Source: Rhineura floridana (Eukaryota; Chordata; Lepidosauria; Squamata; Rhineuridae). Taken from it: a stretch of DNA of 64,000 nt. Where the stretch lies: assembly GCF_030035675.1 (NCBI RefSeq), contig NC_084497.1, forward strand, positions 28,759,937 through 28,823,936, given 5' to 3'. Below, piece by piece: positions 1-27,700 of this stretch. A model generated the notes under the pieces. The model searched no databases and was not told the origin of the DNA. It worked only from the letters and a program-made list of their open reading frames with translations. The translations under genes and the position numbers were made by a program. Position 1 is the first letter of the stretch. Each line of letters opens with the position of its first letter.

Positions 1-469
1 TTGTAGCACGAGTCGTTTCCTATAGGGTGGGATTGCCAGTTCCTTCTCTGGCCTTTCTTTACCCCCCAGGGCCCCAGCATATGCCGGGTACTCATTTTAC
101 CGACCACGGATGGATGGAAGGCTGAGTGGACCTCGACCCCTTTTACCGGAGATTCGACTTTCTCCTTCCGTTGGAATCAAACTCTGGCCGTGAGCAGAGC
201 TTCGGCTGCATTACCGCCGCTTACCACTCTGCGCCACGGAGGATCTTTGCAGGGACAGCTACACCAGTTGTATTTCTGCCTGTCGTGCAGCTGCTGCAGA
301 CAAGGGAAATTTTTGCCCAGGGAGGTGATCTCTAACTCTTTGAGGATGCTTTAGGAATACCAGAGTGGATTCTTCAGTTTGTTCCCACATTTTCAACCTC
401 CTCCCTAACTTTTCTCTTTGTCGAATCCTCCTTTTAAGACACACACGTCTCTCAAGCTGGGGTTGCAAC
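1..469. other. Upstream flank of ALDH4A1, no gene recognised
   Basis: Unique-looking, moderately GC-rich DNA without a recognisable exon or repeat. In mammals, as I recall, IFFO2 lies on this side of ALDH4A1, but I could not read any IFFO2 coding sequence here. Confidence 0.4.
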
Positions 470-545
470 TCGAAGCCGGCTCCTGATTGGTCGGGAGCGT
501 TGCGGAGCCGCTTTCTGGTTGGCTCCCGCAGCTCCCGCCCCTTCC
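470..545 (+). promoter_or_regulatory. ALDH4A1: Likely ALDH4A1 core promoter (CCAAT x2, GC box)
   Basis: A short CpG-containing, GC-rich patch holds two inverted CCAAT boxes (ATTGG at 486-490 and GTTGG at 518-522), about 32 bp apart. A GC box (CCCGCCCC) follows at 534-541. No TATA box is obvious. Spaced CCAAT boxes with a GC box are typical of housekeeping TATA-less promoters (NF-Y and Sp1). The patch lies about 350-420 bp upstream of the inferred start codon at 894, which fits an ALDH4A1 transcription start around 560-800. The exact start site is inferred, not seen. Confidence 0.5.
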
Positions 546-893
546 TCAAAGAGCACTGGACTAGTTTACATGTCTTTTTTTTTAGGGGGGAGCACAGAGA
601 AGAAAGCCTAAATAGAAATCCTTTTTAGCCAGAAACATTGGAGTCTGATCTCCGCAGGCCTTTTACAAAAAATATCATAAAGAGTTTTTGGGAAGGATGG
701 CCTGCAGCAATGCAAAAGGAATGCCATGGGCTGCTCTCCTCTTAGGGAAGTGGGGATGCAACTATCTCCCTCCTCCATTTCTAAAATAATGGATCAGTCC
801 AAATTTAGGCAAGGGGGGGGCTCCCTCTTAACAGGCATGCGTTGCTCCCGGTCTGGGATTCCCTTTTGCAAACGCTTCAAAACTGCAGGCGTG

Positions 894-16805
<15,912 letters not shown>

Positions 16806-17439
16806 TGCAACTCAACTGGGCCTTTTGGCAGTTGGAGCCGCAATCGTATTACCGACGCACAGTGTTGCGGATCTGTTGCAGCACTGGCAATCTCTCTCAT
16901 AATGCACAGGTGTATTTAGGAGATGATGATGTCCTCTCTCCCCCCACCTCCACCCCAAGCTCTTGGGGCCCTTATTTCCTGCTTTGGAGGACTCATCTGA
17001 ACTAAGCGTAACATTAGCCTTTTAAAAAAACGAATGTCTTGGAGTAAAAGTAACAAACAAAACTAAACTAACTAAAATGTTTGCTAATTTTAACACTGCC
17101 TTTTTTTTTGTTGTTAAGGAAATCTTGGTGGGTTTCCAAATATGCCAAACTAAGTGCTCTTGACCTTTCAAAATTTTTGCACCCTTCTTCTTTCCATCCT
17201 AAATTGTTCCTCCCCCCTGCCTCACTTGATGGGGGCTGGTGGGAAATACGGTTTCTCTGCCAGAAGCAACTTTGTAAATTTGCTGGAAGTGTTGAGAGGA
17301 TTGTACCCACAAAAAATCCTCCCAGGTTTCAGAAAGAAATATGAGCTTGAATCACAGCAGCAGCAAGCAACGGAATTGTGCTAATCTGACCCACTTCCAA
17401 ACCCTGTAGAATTTTGGTTAGGGTTGTCTCCAAAATTGA

Positions 17440-17620
17440 AGACCTTATTGGCCTCTGCAGGTTCCATCCCTCCAGTTTTGGATGGTGATTCCTCTTCCTG
17501 CAGGTTCAGCACCCCGAACAGCTCTTTGAAAGTTCAGACTAAAACCCGGAGCGGATTCTACTGCTCCACGGACATGAAGCCATCAGCCGCCACTGATGCT
17601 AACTGCCCCTTAACATATTT
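17440..17620. repeat. Foldback element fragment within the ALDH4A1 3' UTR
   Basis: Right-hand half of the family seen whole at 61440 and 25040, with the landmarks 'AGCTCTTTGAAAGTTCAGAC' and 'ACCCGGAGCGGATTCTACTG'. Confidence 0.6.
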
Positions 17621-17936
17621 TTTGGGTAATATAAAGGGGTTTCTCACCTGCAGTGGCCAGTGACTAGATCATAACAGAAGTCTCAGCGCTGGATGCCCTC
17701 AGAGGGAACACCAACAAACTTGGATGCTTCAACGCTTTATATTGTTTGGCTTCAACATGGAGAGTGATTGGATCAAGTGTGGGATGGTATACCTTTTGTA
17801 TGTTGGTTGCAAACTGAAAAAACGGTAGCGTGTGGAATGTTGCTGTTTTGACAGCCCCACCAAAAGACTGTCAAACGAATGGGCGGAGAGTAACGTTGTT
17901 GATTGGGTAAGTTAACTTCTTGGATGATAAATAGCT

Positions 17937-17942
17937 AATAAA
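17937..17942 (+). terminator. ALDH4A1: Poly(A) signal of ALDH4A1
   Basis: Canonical AATAAA about 1.13 kb past the stop, followed within 30 bp by a T-rich stretch. It is the first canonical hexamer after the stop in a plausible setting. Confidence 0.6.
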
Positions 17943-18689
17943 GGATTTTTTAAAAGAGAAAAACATTTCAGCTTCGTGATCTTTTTCAGATTAGTAGTTT
18001 CTTAGGCTCGTGGTTTCTCAGCTTTTTTCCCCGCCACGGACCACTTGAAAATTTGCAAATGTCTTTGGGGACCAACTCTTGATTTTCCTGCCTGTTACAG
18101 CAACTCTACTGCAACATGCTAGATGCTGCGCAACGTTTCAATACATTTTGTATTGTGGCTTTAATTTCTTAGATGATGTATTTTTATTGTATCACAATTT
18201 GAATTCTCTGGAATTCAGACTGTCACATGAGATGAGAAAGAAAAGAAGCATAAAAATACAATGAAAAATCAATATGGAGACTCAATGCAATGGGTGGCTG
18301 TGCTACCTCCCATCTCTAGCCACAAATCCAAGCCACACTCCAGGCCGCCTGAATGAAACTTGTGGGCCACAGTCTTCGTACATAGAATATGGACATGTGC
18401 ACATGTTTGGACACAAATGCTTACGGATGGGATGAATTTCCTCACTGTGTCAAACTGCATTGAGTTGTGGTGTTTCAGAGACTTTTTTTACCCTATTTGA
18501 ATGCTCTTTATAAAAATCCCTGGAGGCGATGGTGCATTGGACTGATCGCAGTCGATTCTGGGATTATTCTTATTTTTTCAGAACAGCAGCAATGACATCA
18601 TCTGCCGGAACCCTAAGGTAATTGGTGGATTCTTCTTACTCTGGCAAGAGAATGGGGTGATAACGAGGCTTTCAAGTCTCTTTGTGGCA

Positions 18690-18839
18690 GAGCAGCCTAC
18701 AGGAAGTTGTGGGGTGAGGAAATTCACCTACACAGCTCTGCAGGGTTTCAGAAAAGGGTCTTTCACCACCCCGCCTGGAGATGCGGGGGATTGAACTTGG
18801 GCCCTTTTTGCATGCAAAACATTTGCTCTACAGCCCTTC
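18690..18839 (-). repeat. tRNA-derived SINE
   Basis: Reverse copy ending in the tRNA-like head (complement 'TTTGCTCTACAGCCCTTCC'). It abuts the hAT-like element at 18848. Confidence 0.65.
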
Positions 18840-18847
18840 CTCTAAGA

Positions 18848-18985
18848 CAGGAGAGGGGAACCTTTGGTCCTCCAGATGTTGCAGAACTGCAGCTCCTGTC
18901 AGTCCCAGGAAGCATGGCCATTGGCCAAGGATGGCAGGATTTGTAATTCGGCAACATCTGGAGGGCCAAAGGCACCCTGCACCTG
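18848..18985. mobile_element. hAT-like miniature DNA transposon with perfect 8-bp target duplication
   Basis: 138-bp element with imperfect terminal inverted repeats of about 50 bp. The left begins CAGGAGAGGGGAACCTTTGG; the reverse complement of the right end begins CAGGTGCAGGGTGCCTTTGG. It is flanked on both sides by CTCTAAGA (18840-18847 and 18986-18993). An 8-bp duplication and CAGG..CCTG ends are typical of the hAT superfamily. It has no coding capacity. It sits exactly between two reverse SINE copies. Confidence 0.85.
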
Positions 18986-18993
18986 CTCTAAGA

Positions 18994-19095
18994 GATGAGA
19001 AACTGCCTTCTGCTGAGTCAGGCCATTGGTCCATCTAGCTGGGTATTGTCTGCTCTGACTGGCAGCAGCTCTCTAGGGTCTCAGACCGAGCCCTG
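18994..19095 (-). repeat. tRNA-derived SINE fragment
   Basis: Tail half in reverse orientation (CTGCTGAGTCAGGCCATTGG ... GACTGGCAGCAGCTCTC). Confidence 0.6.
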
Positions 19096-19469
19096 CTTCC
19101 CAAGATACTTTTCAACAGCAATGCCCGGGATGGGACTCAGGTGTGCCTGTCTCCTGTGCTTTTCCAAATTCTCTGTTCCACACCAAAGGTCAGATGCTTA
19201 TGGAAAGGGAAATGCATGCAAACAAGCCAGATTGTTGAGGAGGCCAAATGCTGCTGTGGATGGAAAATTCCACTAACTCTGAAGTAGCTTATTTGGTACG
19301 ACTGAGGAGCCAAGGATGGCAAAGACCACCACACTTGCTGGCTTATAATGTAGATACCGATTGAATGTATTAAACCCGCAAAGCAGTTTGCAAAATTTGA
19401 ACAATGCAGTTAAAAATAAAACAAAAGCATATTCATGACATTCTCCAACAGTTTAAAACAACCCCATAA

Positions 19470-19650
19470 GCACATAGGATGCTGCCTATTACTGGGTCAG
19501 ATCCTCGTCCGCACTGGCAGGCAGCAGCTGTCCAGGGTTCAGGCAAGGCACATTCCCATCCCTACTTGGAGATGCTGCCAGGGATCGGACCTGGGACCTT
19601 CTGCATGCAAGGCAGGTGTTCTCCCACTGACGCTACCGCCCTTCCCCAGA
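19470..19650 (-). repeat. tRNA-derived SINE
   Basis: Near full-length reverse copy with 'GGACCTGGGACCTTCTGCAT' and a head ending 'GCTACCGCCCTTCCCC'. Confidence 0.7.
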
Positions 19651-20639
19651 CTCTCACATCTAATAATTTCAAGGCTGCCAGGAACAATATCTTTCAGCCT
19701 TCAAATGCCTGGGTGGACAGGAAGGCGTTTGAGTCCCTCCTTGCTCCTGCCTCCCCCAAACCCCGGTGTTGCCAGATGCAGAGCGACGTTTTCGTCTTGT
19801 GCTGCCAAAATTCAATCGATCCGGCTTTGACAGAGCAGTGGCCTATCCTTGTAATGTTAAATGCAAACAGGTTTTCTATGCAAAGCTGAGGCAAAGTGTG
19901 ATTTGGCTGAGAAAACCCAAAGCTTTGCATGGGAAGGGGGAAGAGGGCACCGCAGGTGTGTTGAGTGTATGGCTCGTCAGATCGTGACCTCCTGACAAGG
20001 CAATGATCCTTGTTGTTTTTAATTTCGGGGGGGGGTGCAAGCCACATCTAACTCCTTACCAATTGGCTGGGTCAGAAGAAAAAGCCTACCATCCTGTTTC
20101 TGAGAGGGGACAACCGACGTGGGAAGTATGACTGATGGACCTCCCCTGACATTTGTCTCTAGCATGTGGTCTTTGCAGATGAACTGCCCCTGTACAGGGA
20201 GGCTTTCTCTAAGGATATAAATAGGACCACCTCCTTTCTAGTGGGGGCCAGTCAGATGATTCTGAGAAGCCCCCCAGCTCACTGTGATGGGAATATCCTT
20301 CCTCTTCCAGAACCTGGTACTTGGAAGTCATTCACCTCTGAACACAGAGGTGCCAGTCTTAACTATTACGAGTTAACAGCTGTTGATTAGGGCCCTTAAC
20401 TGAATTGGACTGATTCAGGGTGGAGGCCCACCTGGAGCTATCTGGGGCCGTCAGAAGGTGGGGCGGGGAGGGTGAGGGTGAGATGGGCTGGGGCAGCCTC
20501 TATAAAGAGTGGGGCTGATTGCAAAAGAGCTTTCAAACAGTTCCCCAGCGGGTGCACAGTCCAACGGGGCAGGATTGAACCTTATCAGCTGGTGAGCGGA
20601 GGGTTCAATCCTGCTGGCTGCAGGGGGTCTGTTTCACCA

Positions 20640-20820
20640 GCCTCCGCTTTCTCCACAGCTCTGCATGCAGAAGGTGCCGGGTTCAATCCCTGGCTTTTCC
20701 AGATATGGTTGGGAGACACTTCCAGTCCGTAACCCTGGAGAGCTGCTTCCAGTCCGTGTAGACCATACTGAGCTAGATGGACCAAGGGTTTGACTTGGTA
20801 GAAGGCAGCTTCTGTTTTCC
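20640..20820 (+). repeat. tRNA-derived SINE, forward copy
   Basis: Forward orientation: B-box-like 'GGGTTCAATCCCTGGC' at about 20680, then 'GAGCTAGATGGACCAAGGG' and the 3' tail 'GAAGGCAGCTTCTG'. Confidence 0.75.
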
Positions 20821-20929
20821 TGCCGTGGTGATGATTCATACAATGCCGCCGAGCACTCTGAAACACGTTATAAATGATCCCTTGAGCATCCCTCCCACTA
20901 AAAAGTCTTTGGGGGTGGCCTTTGGAGAG

Positions 20930-21125
20930 TCAGTGTGGTGTAGTGGTTGGAGTGTCAGAGTTCAAATCCCCGCTTGGCCATGAAGCGTCTGGGGGCCAGT
21001 AACTCTCTCTCAGCTTAGCCTGCCTCACAGGGTTGTTGTGAGGATAACATGAAGATGGGGAGAAGCATGTTTGTGTGCCACCCTGAGCTTCTTGGAGAAA
21101 AGTTGGGATATAAATGTAATAATAA
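20930..21125 (+). repeat. Second tRNA-type SINE family, forward copy
   Basis: Head 'AGTCAGTGTGGTGTAGTGG' (A-box-like TGGTGTAGTGG) and 'AGTTCAAATCCCCGCTTGG' (B-box-like). The body has 'CCTCACAGGGTTGTTGTGAG' and the tail 'GGGATATAAATGTAATAATA'. It differs clearly from the 'AGGCAGCTTCC' family. Confidence 0.75.
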
Positions 21126-21230
21126 ATCTGGGGTAGCCAAGGTGGCGCTGCCCAGATGTTTGCTGGACTACAAGTCCCATAATCCCTGATCATTGACCAT
21201 CTGGAGGGCACCACATTGGCTTCCCCTGAT
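21125..21230. repeat. hAT-like foldback fragment
   Basis: Partial copy of the 18848 family ('GCTGGACTACAAGTCCCATA' and 'CATCTGGAGGGCACC'). Confidence 0.5.
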
Positions 21231-21371
21231 AAATACAATCAATAATCAACCTAACCAGTTGGGAACACCTTGCAGCCAAACGATGGAGGGACGTGTTTCC
21301 TCCCCTGAGCCAATGCCCATCCCGTTGTTCTCCTCACAGTAATGCAACAATCAAGGGGGTCATTTAAATGC

Positions 21372-21379
21372 ATGCAAAT
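21372..21379 (+). promoter_or_regulatory. TAS1R2: Octamer (POU-factor) site upstream of TAS1R2
   Basis: Perfect ATGCAAAT octamer, 137 bp upstream of the TAS1R2 start codon, next to a palindromic ATTTAAAT/ATGCAT stretch. The octamer is the recognition site of POU2 factors. POU2F3 (Skn-1a) is known to be required for sweet, umami and bitter taste cells. Function here is inferred from position only. Confidence 0.4.
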
Positions 21380-21515
21380 GAGTTGGCTCTTATGTGGCAC
21401 CCATGCAAAGGAGCCAGACGAAGCCTCTGACAGGTGCCGAGGGGCTGGTCGGAGACCTCTCATCCATCTTCGAGCTTGACAAGCACTGATAAGAGGACAC
21501 CGTAAAAAAACAGCT

Positions 21516-21700
21516 ATGAGTCTTGCCGGACTGGTGGCTGCCTGCGCCGGCGCCTTGGTGGCTGCAGCGGCCTTGCCGCCCACGCCCACTTCCCATTTCC
21601 ACCTGGCAGGAGATTATATCTTGGGGGGTCTCTTCTCCTTGCATGTTGAAGCTGTGGGCAGCCCGTATCTCAGCTACGCGCAGGTCCCTGTCTGCAAACA
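21516..21700 (+). CDS. TAS1R2: TAS1R2 exon 1 (signal peptide, start of Venus-flytrap domain)
   Basis: ATG then a hydrophobic Ala/Val/Leu signal peptide, FHLAGDYILGGLFSLHVEAV and QVPVCK, ending two bases into Gln. Donor GTATGT. The Cys and its context (VPVCKQY) match human VPMCKEY. Confidence 0.92.
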
Positions 21701-24700
21701 GTATGTGCCGGGCATGGGATGGAGGCAGGAAATGAGATTCTGGGTGTAGGGTGGAGTTGGGGATGGATCCAGAGGTTTTGGGAGGGCTTCAATGGCCACT
21801 GTGGGGCTTCTTAACCTGGAAGAGGTGGGGTGTGAAAGCTGAGGATTTCCTTAGGCTGCATCTATTCCTCTTGGATGCCCTTTGCAGAGTGGGAATAGCA
21901 GCTGTGTTGGCGCAGCGGGCCCCTTCTGCAGATCAGGGAGCCCTGGCAAATGCCCGCCCTTTTCTGAGCTGCATCTGCGTGGGATGGTGGATTCTGTCCT
22001 GTATCTTTTTTTAAAAAAATGGAAGGGGGCATAGCATCGAGAGCTAAGAAAGTCCCCAGATCAAATCTCATCCCTGCCACAATCTCACTTGAGTGATGCT
22101 TCGGCAAGCCCATATTTTTTCCAATCCCTCAGTCTTCTTATCTGCAATATGGGGTTAATTTAAATGGTTGCCTCCCATCTGAGCCTGCCCATCCACTTGG
22201 ATTTTTATGTACCACCACTATATGAATGGTGGTAACACAGGAGAAGGAGCTTTCTCCATTTCAGCACCTGTGAAGTGCAAACAGACCAGTCCCAAGAGGA
22301 CTTTGGCCTGTGAATTGCTGTCTCCTGGGCTTAATTTGTATTTATTTATTGTTCAGATGCGCTTAAGGTGTCTGTGCCTTGCAGTTCTTTAACATTATAC
22401 GGTTGTTTTACATTTTTTTATAGCAGAATTCTTTTTAAGAAATGAAAAGCAGCCGACCCGACACCTTAAAAAAATAAAAGACCGGATGCTGATCATTTTT
22501 GCTCTTCCTCTCCTGTCTAGAGCTGACAGTTTGTCTGCTGCCTTTCCCCTGTCTCCCAGGTACAAGCTGAAGATTGTGAGTTATACCTACCTCCAGGCCA
22601 TGCGCTTCGCGGTGGAGGAGATCAACAATTCCAGCGTCCTTTTACCTGGGATTTTGTTAGGTTACGAGATGGTCGACATCTGCTACCTCACCAACACCAT
22701 CCACCCCGTCTTTTATTTCCTCTCCAACAACCTCTCCCTGGTTGAGATACAGAGGAACTACACTTCCTACCAGCCACGGGTGATCGCTGTCGTCGGCCCG
22801 GATGCGTCGCAAGCGGCAGTGACCGTCGCTTACCTCTTGAACCAGTTTCTCGTCCCACAGGTAAGTTGATGATCCTCTCCAGCAGGGATCTTCAGGCCCA
22901 GGGTCCACATGCAGGCCTCTCTGTCTGGCCCTCGGGACACCTCTCACTGGTCCTCCGCCCTAAATATTTTTGCTGGGCTGGAGAACGTGTCCTTCAACTC
23001 TGGTCAGGCTCTTTGTTTGCCTGGAGGGAGGACAGAGAGAAGTGTACGAGGGGGTGTAGAAACTAGCTGACTGCACAAAGATAGAGCTTGCATATATTAC
23101 TCTGCTGTTTCGTTTGTAAGATTATTTATAGATGTTTTTGTGGTTTATCGCCACCCAGGTCTCCTGGGAGAAAGGGTGGAATATAAATTTGATAGACAGA
23201 TAAATAATACATCAACGCTCTTTTGTCTCCAGATCACCTTCAGTGCCACCGCCAAGGCCCTGAGTGACGCCAAAATCTTCCCTGCCACTTTCCGCACCAT
23301 CCCAAGCAGTGAGCAACAGATCACCATCATACACAAGTTACTCAAGCAATTCAAGTGGAACTGGGTCATTGTCCTTGCCAGCGACGATGACTACGGCCAT
23401 CAGAACATGCAGCTCTTGCGTGCCCAGGTCACATGGGTGTGCATCGCCTTCCAGGAAACCATCCCAGTCCAGCAGGAGCAGCAGGAAGATCCAAACAACA
23501 CTGCCCAGGAGCAGATCAAAGATGTTGTCGCCAAGATCAGCAGAAGCTCAGCCAAAGTGGTGATCATCGTCAGCCGAGAGCTGCCTCTCATCAGCTTCTT
23601 TGAAGAGGTCATCCGGAAGAACATGACAGGCTTGGTGTGGATTGCAGCTGAAGCCTGGTCCATTGATCTGTCCATCCACAGCATCGCAAACCTCTCGAGA
23701 GTGGGCACCATCTTCGGGGTGGCTGTACAGAATGTCCCCATCCCGGGGTTGGACGACTTCCAGGTCCGGTCGCCGTCTGGGCCAACAGACAGCGGCAAAG
23801 GCCAAGCAGTCGTCAATGCGACATGTAACCAAGATTGCGACCAGTGCCTTGCGATGGCTCAGCTCTATGACAACAGCCTCCGGGGAATGGGGCACCGCAT
23901 CGACTTCAATGTATATTCAGCGGTCTATGTGATTGCTCATGCCTTACACCGGCTCCTGGGTTGCAACGCCACCCAATGCAACAAGCAGAGAGTTTACCCT
24001 TGGCAGGTGAACCCCACATTAATGCTTGATGCTTATGGCATGCAGTGGGGGTAATTACGCTAAAAGGGTGTTGAGCAGGGGCATTGCTAAGTACTTAAAG
24101 GGCTTGGGGCACAGGCTTATGATACACACTTGCATATGATGATTTATATAAGGGATCGGCATCCTGAGGCTTGGGTGGCCACATGAAGTCCTCCAGACCT
24201 CTTTATCTGGCCCTTGGGAACTCTGATAATGCCTAGATAGGATAAAGAGGGGGTGTGTGTGTGTGTGTGGTGTGTGGGTGGGTGTGGTGTGTGTGTGTGT
24301 GTGTGGAAACTACCCTGCTGTACGAAAGAAAAAATTACATTTGTTATTTCCAAGGGTGGTGGGGCACAGCTTCCCCACTCCTGATTTAAATTGTCACAAA
24401 TATTTCTAAGTGTGTATTTAGTTTGAGAGTCGGGGGTTGCTGTTAGGCAGTGGAGGCTGGTAGCTCTGATGTCAGTGGGGCAGTAAATCCACTCTGGGTT
24501 TTAGTCTGAACTTTCAGTGAGCTATCCAAGGTGCTGAAACGTATTCCCAAAATTTTATATATATATATATATATAAAAATAATTGGGGAAGTGCAAATTC
24601 CGGAGGGTGGGTGACTGTGGGTTTTGGTTTGTGCATTGTTTTGGGCAGTGCAGATTCGGTAGGTTCGCCTTTAAATGCAAACCGAATTGGGCTTCTTTCC

Positions 24701-27700
24701 CGATCTGCGTAGCGATGGGGATTCTGAGACTTGAACTCAGACATGTTTGACAGCTTCATCCATGGCCGCTCTGCTTCTGTTGCAGCTGCTGAAGGAGATG
24801 AGCCTGGTGAACTTCAGCCTGCTGAACACCGCAATCAATTTTGACTTCCATGGTGACCCTCCAAACAGTTTCGAGGTCATACAGTGGCAGTGGGACGTCC
24901 CTGGGAAGCCTTTTAAGAAAATTGCATCCTATAATGCATGGCAGAAGAAGCTTTACGTCCAGGCCGACAGCATCACGTGGAACACGGCAGACAAGCTGGT
25001 AAGTGGCATCTCCAGACACCTCATCTTTCTCTCAGGGGTGCCCCCATCAGACAGTCTGAGTGGCTCTGACATCCGTGGAGCAGTGAATCTGCCCCGGGTT
25101 TTAGTCTGAACTTCCAAGGAGCTGGTCCAAGGTGCTGAAATCTATTCACAAAATAGGTCCTGACTTCTTGGACAGCTCCTTGGAAGTTCAGCATGGAGAG
25201 GATTTACTGCCCCGCTGACATTGGAGCTCTGGTTGCGGTCGCGGAATGGAACTTGATGGGCACCCACGAGGTGCAGGGGACTTCACAGGGGTGATCTTAG
25301 AGGTGATGCCAACTTTGTAGATTGCCCTCCTCAAAGAGGCCTGTCACTGTATCCCTGGTAAGGGGAAATTGTGTGGTATTGGACTCTAGCACCCGACAGC
25401 CCCAGCCACCATGGCCACTGGTCAGAGATGCTGGATGTTGTAGTCTAGGAACATTTGGAGGAACACAGATGTTCCCCACTGCTGCATTAAAAGAAGGCAG
25501 AGTTGTGAAGGAGGTAGCTAGGGGCAGTAAAGGCAAGTGATGGGGGAACCTGCAACCCTCTGGATGTTGCTGGACTCCAGTTTCTATCAGCCCCAGCCAG
25601 CATGACAAAGGTCAGTGATGATGGCAGGAGTTGTGGTTCAGCAACATCTGGAGGGCCACAGGTTTGCCACCCCAATTTAGAATTTTTAATCTCAAAAGCA
25701 GCCCTTACAGGGAGCCAGAGGAGCTATTGCAAGGTAGATTTAATGTGCTCTGGCCAACTTGGGCCAGCTAAAAAGCAGACTGCATGGATTTTGTACTGAC
25801 TGAAGCTTTTGGGCAGTTTTCAAGGACCACCCTGCGCAGAGCACCTTGCAGTAGTCTAATCTGGAAGGCACCAGAGCACAAATAGCAACAGTCTTTGTGG
25901 AGAAGGGCCGGAGCTCCGTGGCAGCTCATTTTCTTTGCATGCAGAAGGTCCCGGGTTCAGTCCCAACGGCATCTCCAGATAGGGCTGGGAGAGACTTTCT
26001 GATTGACACTCTGGAGAGGAACTGCGGAAGCTGCCTTAAACTGAGTCAGACCTTTGATCCATCTAGCTGAGTATTGTCTGCACTGACTGGCAGCGGCTCT
26101 CCAGGGCTTCAGGTAGGGAGATGCGGTTGTGGATTGAACCGGGAACCTTCTGCGTGCTCCACCACTGAGCTATGGCCCTTCCCCATAACATCAATTTCCC
26201 ACTTTGCTTTTGAGCACGCGTGAATGACTCCTTAGACATCTCTGCTCCCTTCTCTGTTACGGCTGTGCCAGGTGGGCCCCACAACTTGTTTACGTTGGCG
26301 CAAGAGCGCCACCTTGTGTCTGTTTTGAATTTAACTCCTGGTGTCGTTTTGGTGGTGTCCTCCGAGAGAGCTTGCACTTAGCTCTGCCTTGGATAAACAG
26401 ATATAATAAATCTCTTTCATGTTCTCTGCTGTTCTGAAAATGTCTCCCATGCATATAAAGGGGACGTAGCTGGGTGAGTCAGAGAGTGGGATGCTCTTGG
26501 TCTACCGCTTCCATGAATCCAAGCTAGTATAGTTATATAATCCTGGGCCTGCTGGGAGTTGTAGTCCAAAATATTTAGAGGGTACCAGGCAGGATTGTAG
26601 CCATCCAGGGTCTCAGGGGGGTCTTTGACCTCTTATGTTTTTGGGAGCCAGGTCCTAGCATGGTCCCTATGTCTCCAGCATCCTTTGAGTCACTCAGCGT
26701 GAAAGGGGAGTGTGTTAGTTATTGAGAAGAGTCTTCTAACTTGCTTCCTTGTCATTTCTGGCTGATAGTAGCCAATCAGAGTGAAAGGAGTTTCTATTAG
26801 GTTCTACTTCAAAAAGCCAAGTTGTGGAGAGTGAGAATTCTGTAATTGCAAAAGAAGAGACAGTGAATCCTGGAGATAGCATCGCAGCTACATCATCAAG
26901 CAGCTTAGTAGCAGTAGGAGATAAATGTGTAGACACTGAATTCAGGAATCTCTGACAGTCAGAAAGGACAGTGAAAAATGGTGACAGTGACAGTTGGCCC
27001 CCTTCAGTATCAGACAGGGGCTGTTTCTGTTGTGTTTTCGGCACCTACTGAAGACCTTCCTCTTCCAACAATCCTTTTAAGGGGATACCTTTATCCCAGT
27101 CTGCATCTGTATTGGAATAGCTTTTAAATATGTTTTTTAAAAAATCTTTTAAATGTATCGAAAGATGTTTTGCTTTTAAGATGACTTTTTAAAAAGATAC
27201 TTTGTTTTTAAGGTGTTTTTGATGTTTTGTCACTTGTTGTTTGCTGCCCTGGGCCCCTTCTGGGAGGAAGGGCTGGATAGAAATGTAATACTAATAATAT
27301 TAATATTGTTCGCATTTTCATGAGAAACTTACGTCATTCATACTTCTTGAACTAGCACACAAACCAAAAGACATCGGTTCTGCAGTTTCACTTTTCTGAA
27401 TTTTGCAGCGCAGTTCCTTGTCCAATGTACACAAAAATGCACACATTAGGAAAAAGTGTTCATTAAAATGCATAGATTTATACAAATAACATTAGAAAAT
27501 GCTTTATATTTGGGGAAATTGCTTGGAAAAATGTGTCTGTTAATCAAAGCTGTATACAGAATTGTGGTTTACTGGGAGGAATTCACCCTGAAATGCTGAA
27601 GAATTTTCATGAGGATTATTTTTTTTAAAAAATTGCAGATTGCTGCAAAAATGTGGAGAACTGAATTTAGGACTGGCAAAATGAGAAACTGAGAGAAACC

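Larger units (their letters stand above)
16806..17965 (+). other. ALDH4A1: ALDH4A1 3' UTR (inferred)
   Basis: Runs from the stop codon to just past the first strong poly(A) signal. It contains a half-copy of a foldback element at about 17440-17620. The remainder looks single copy. Confidence 0.65.

Noticed and set aside
22486-22559. ATG at 22486 giving MLIIFALPLLSRADS in frame with TAS1R2 exon 2, resembling a signal peptide
   Set aside because: It is the translated pyrimidine-rich end of intron 1. Exon 1 at 21516 joins perfectly in phase and supplies the conserved GDYILGGLFSLH block, which this start would lack.
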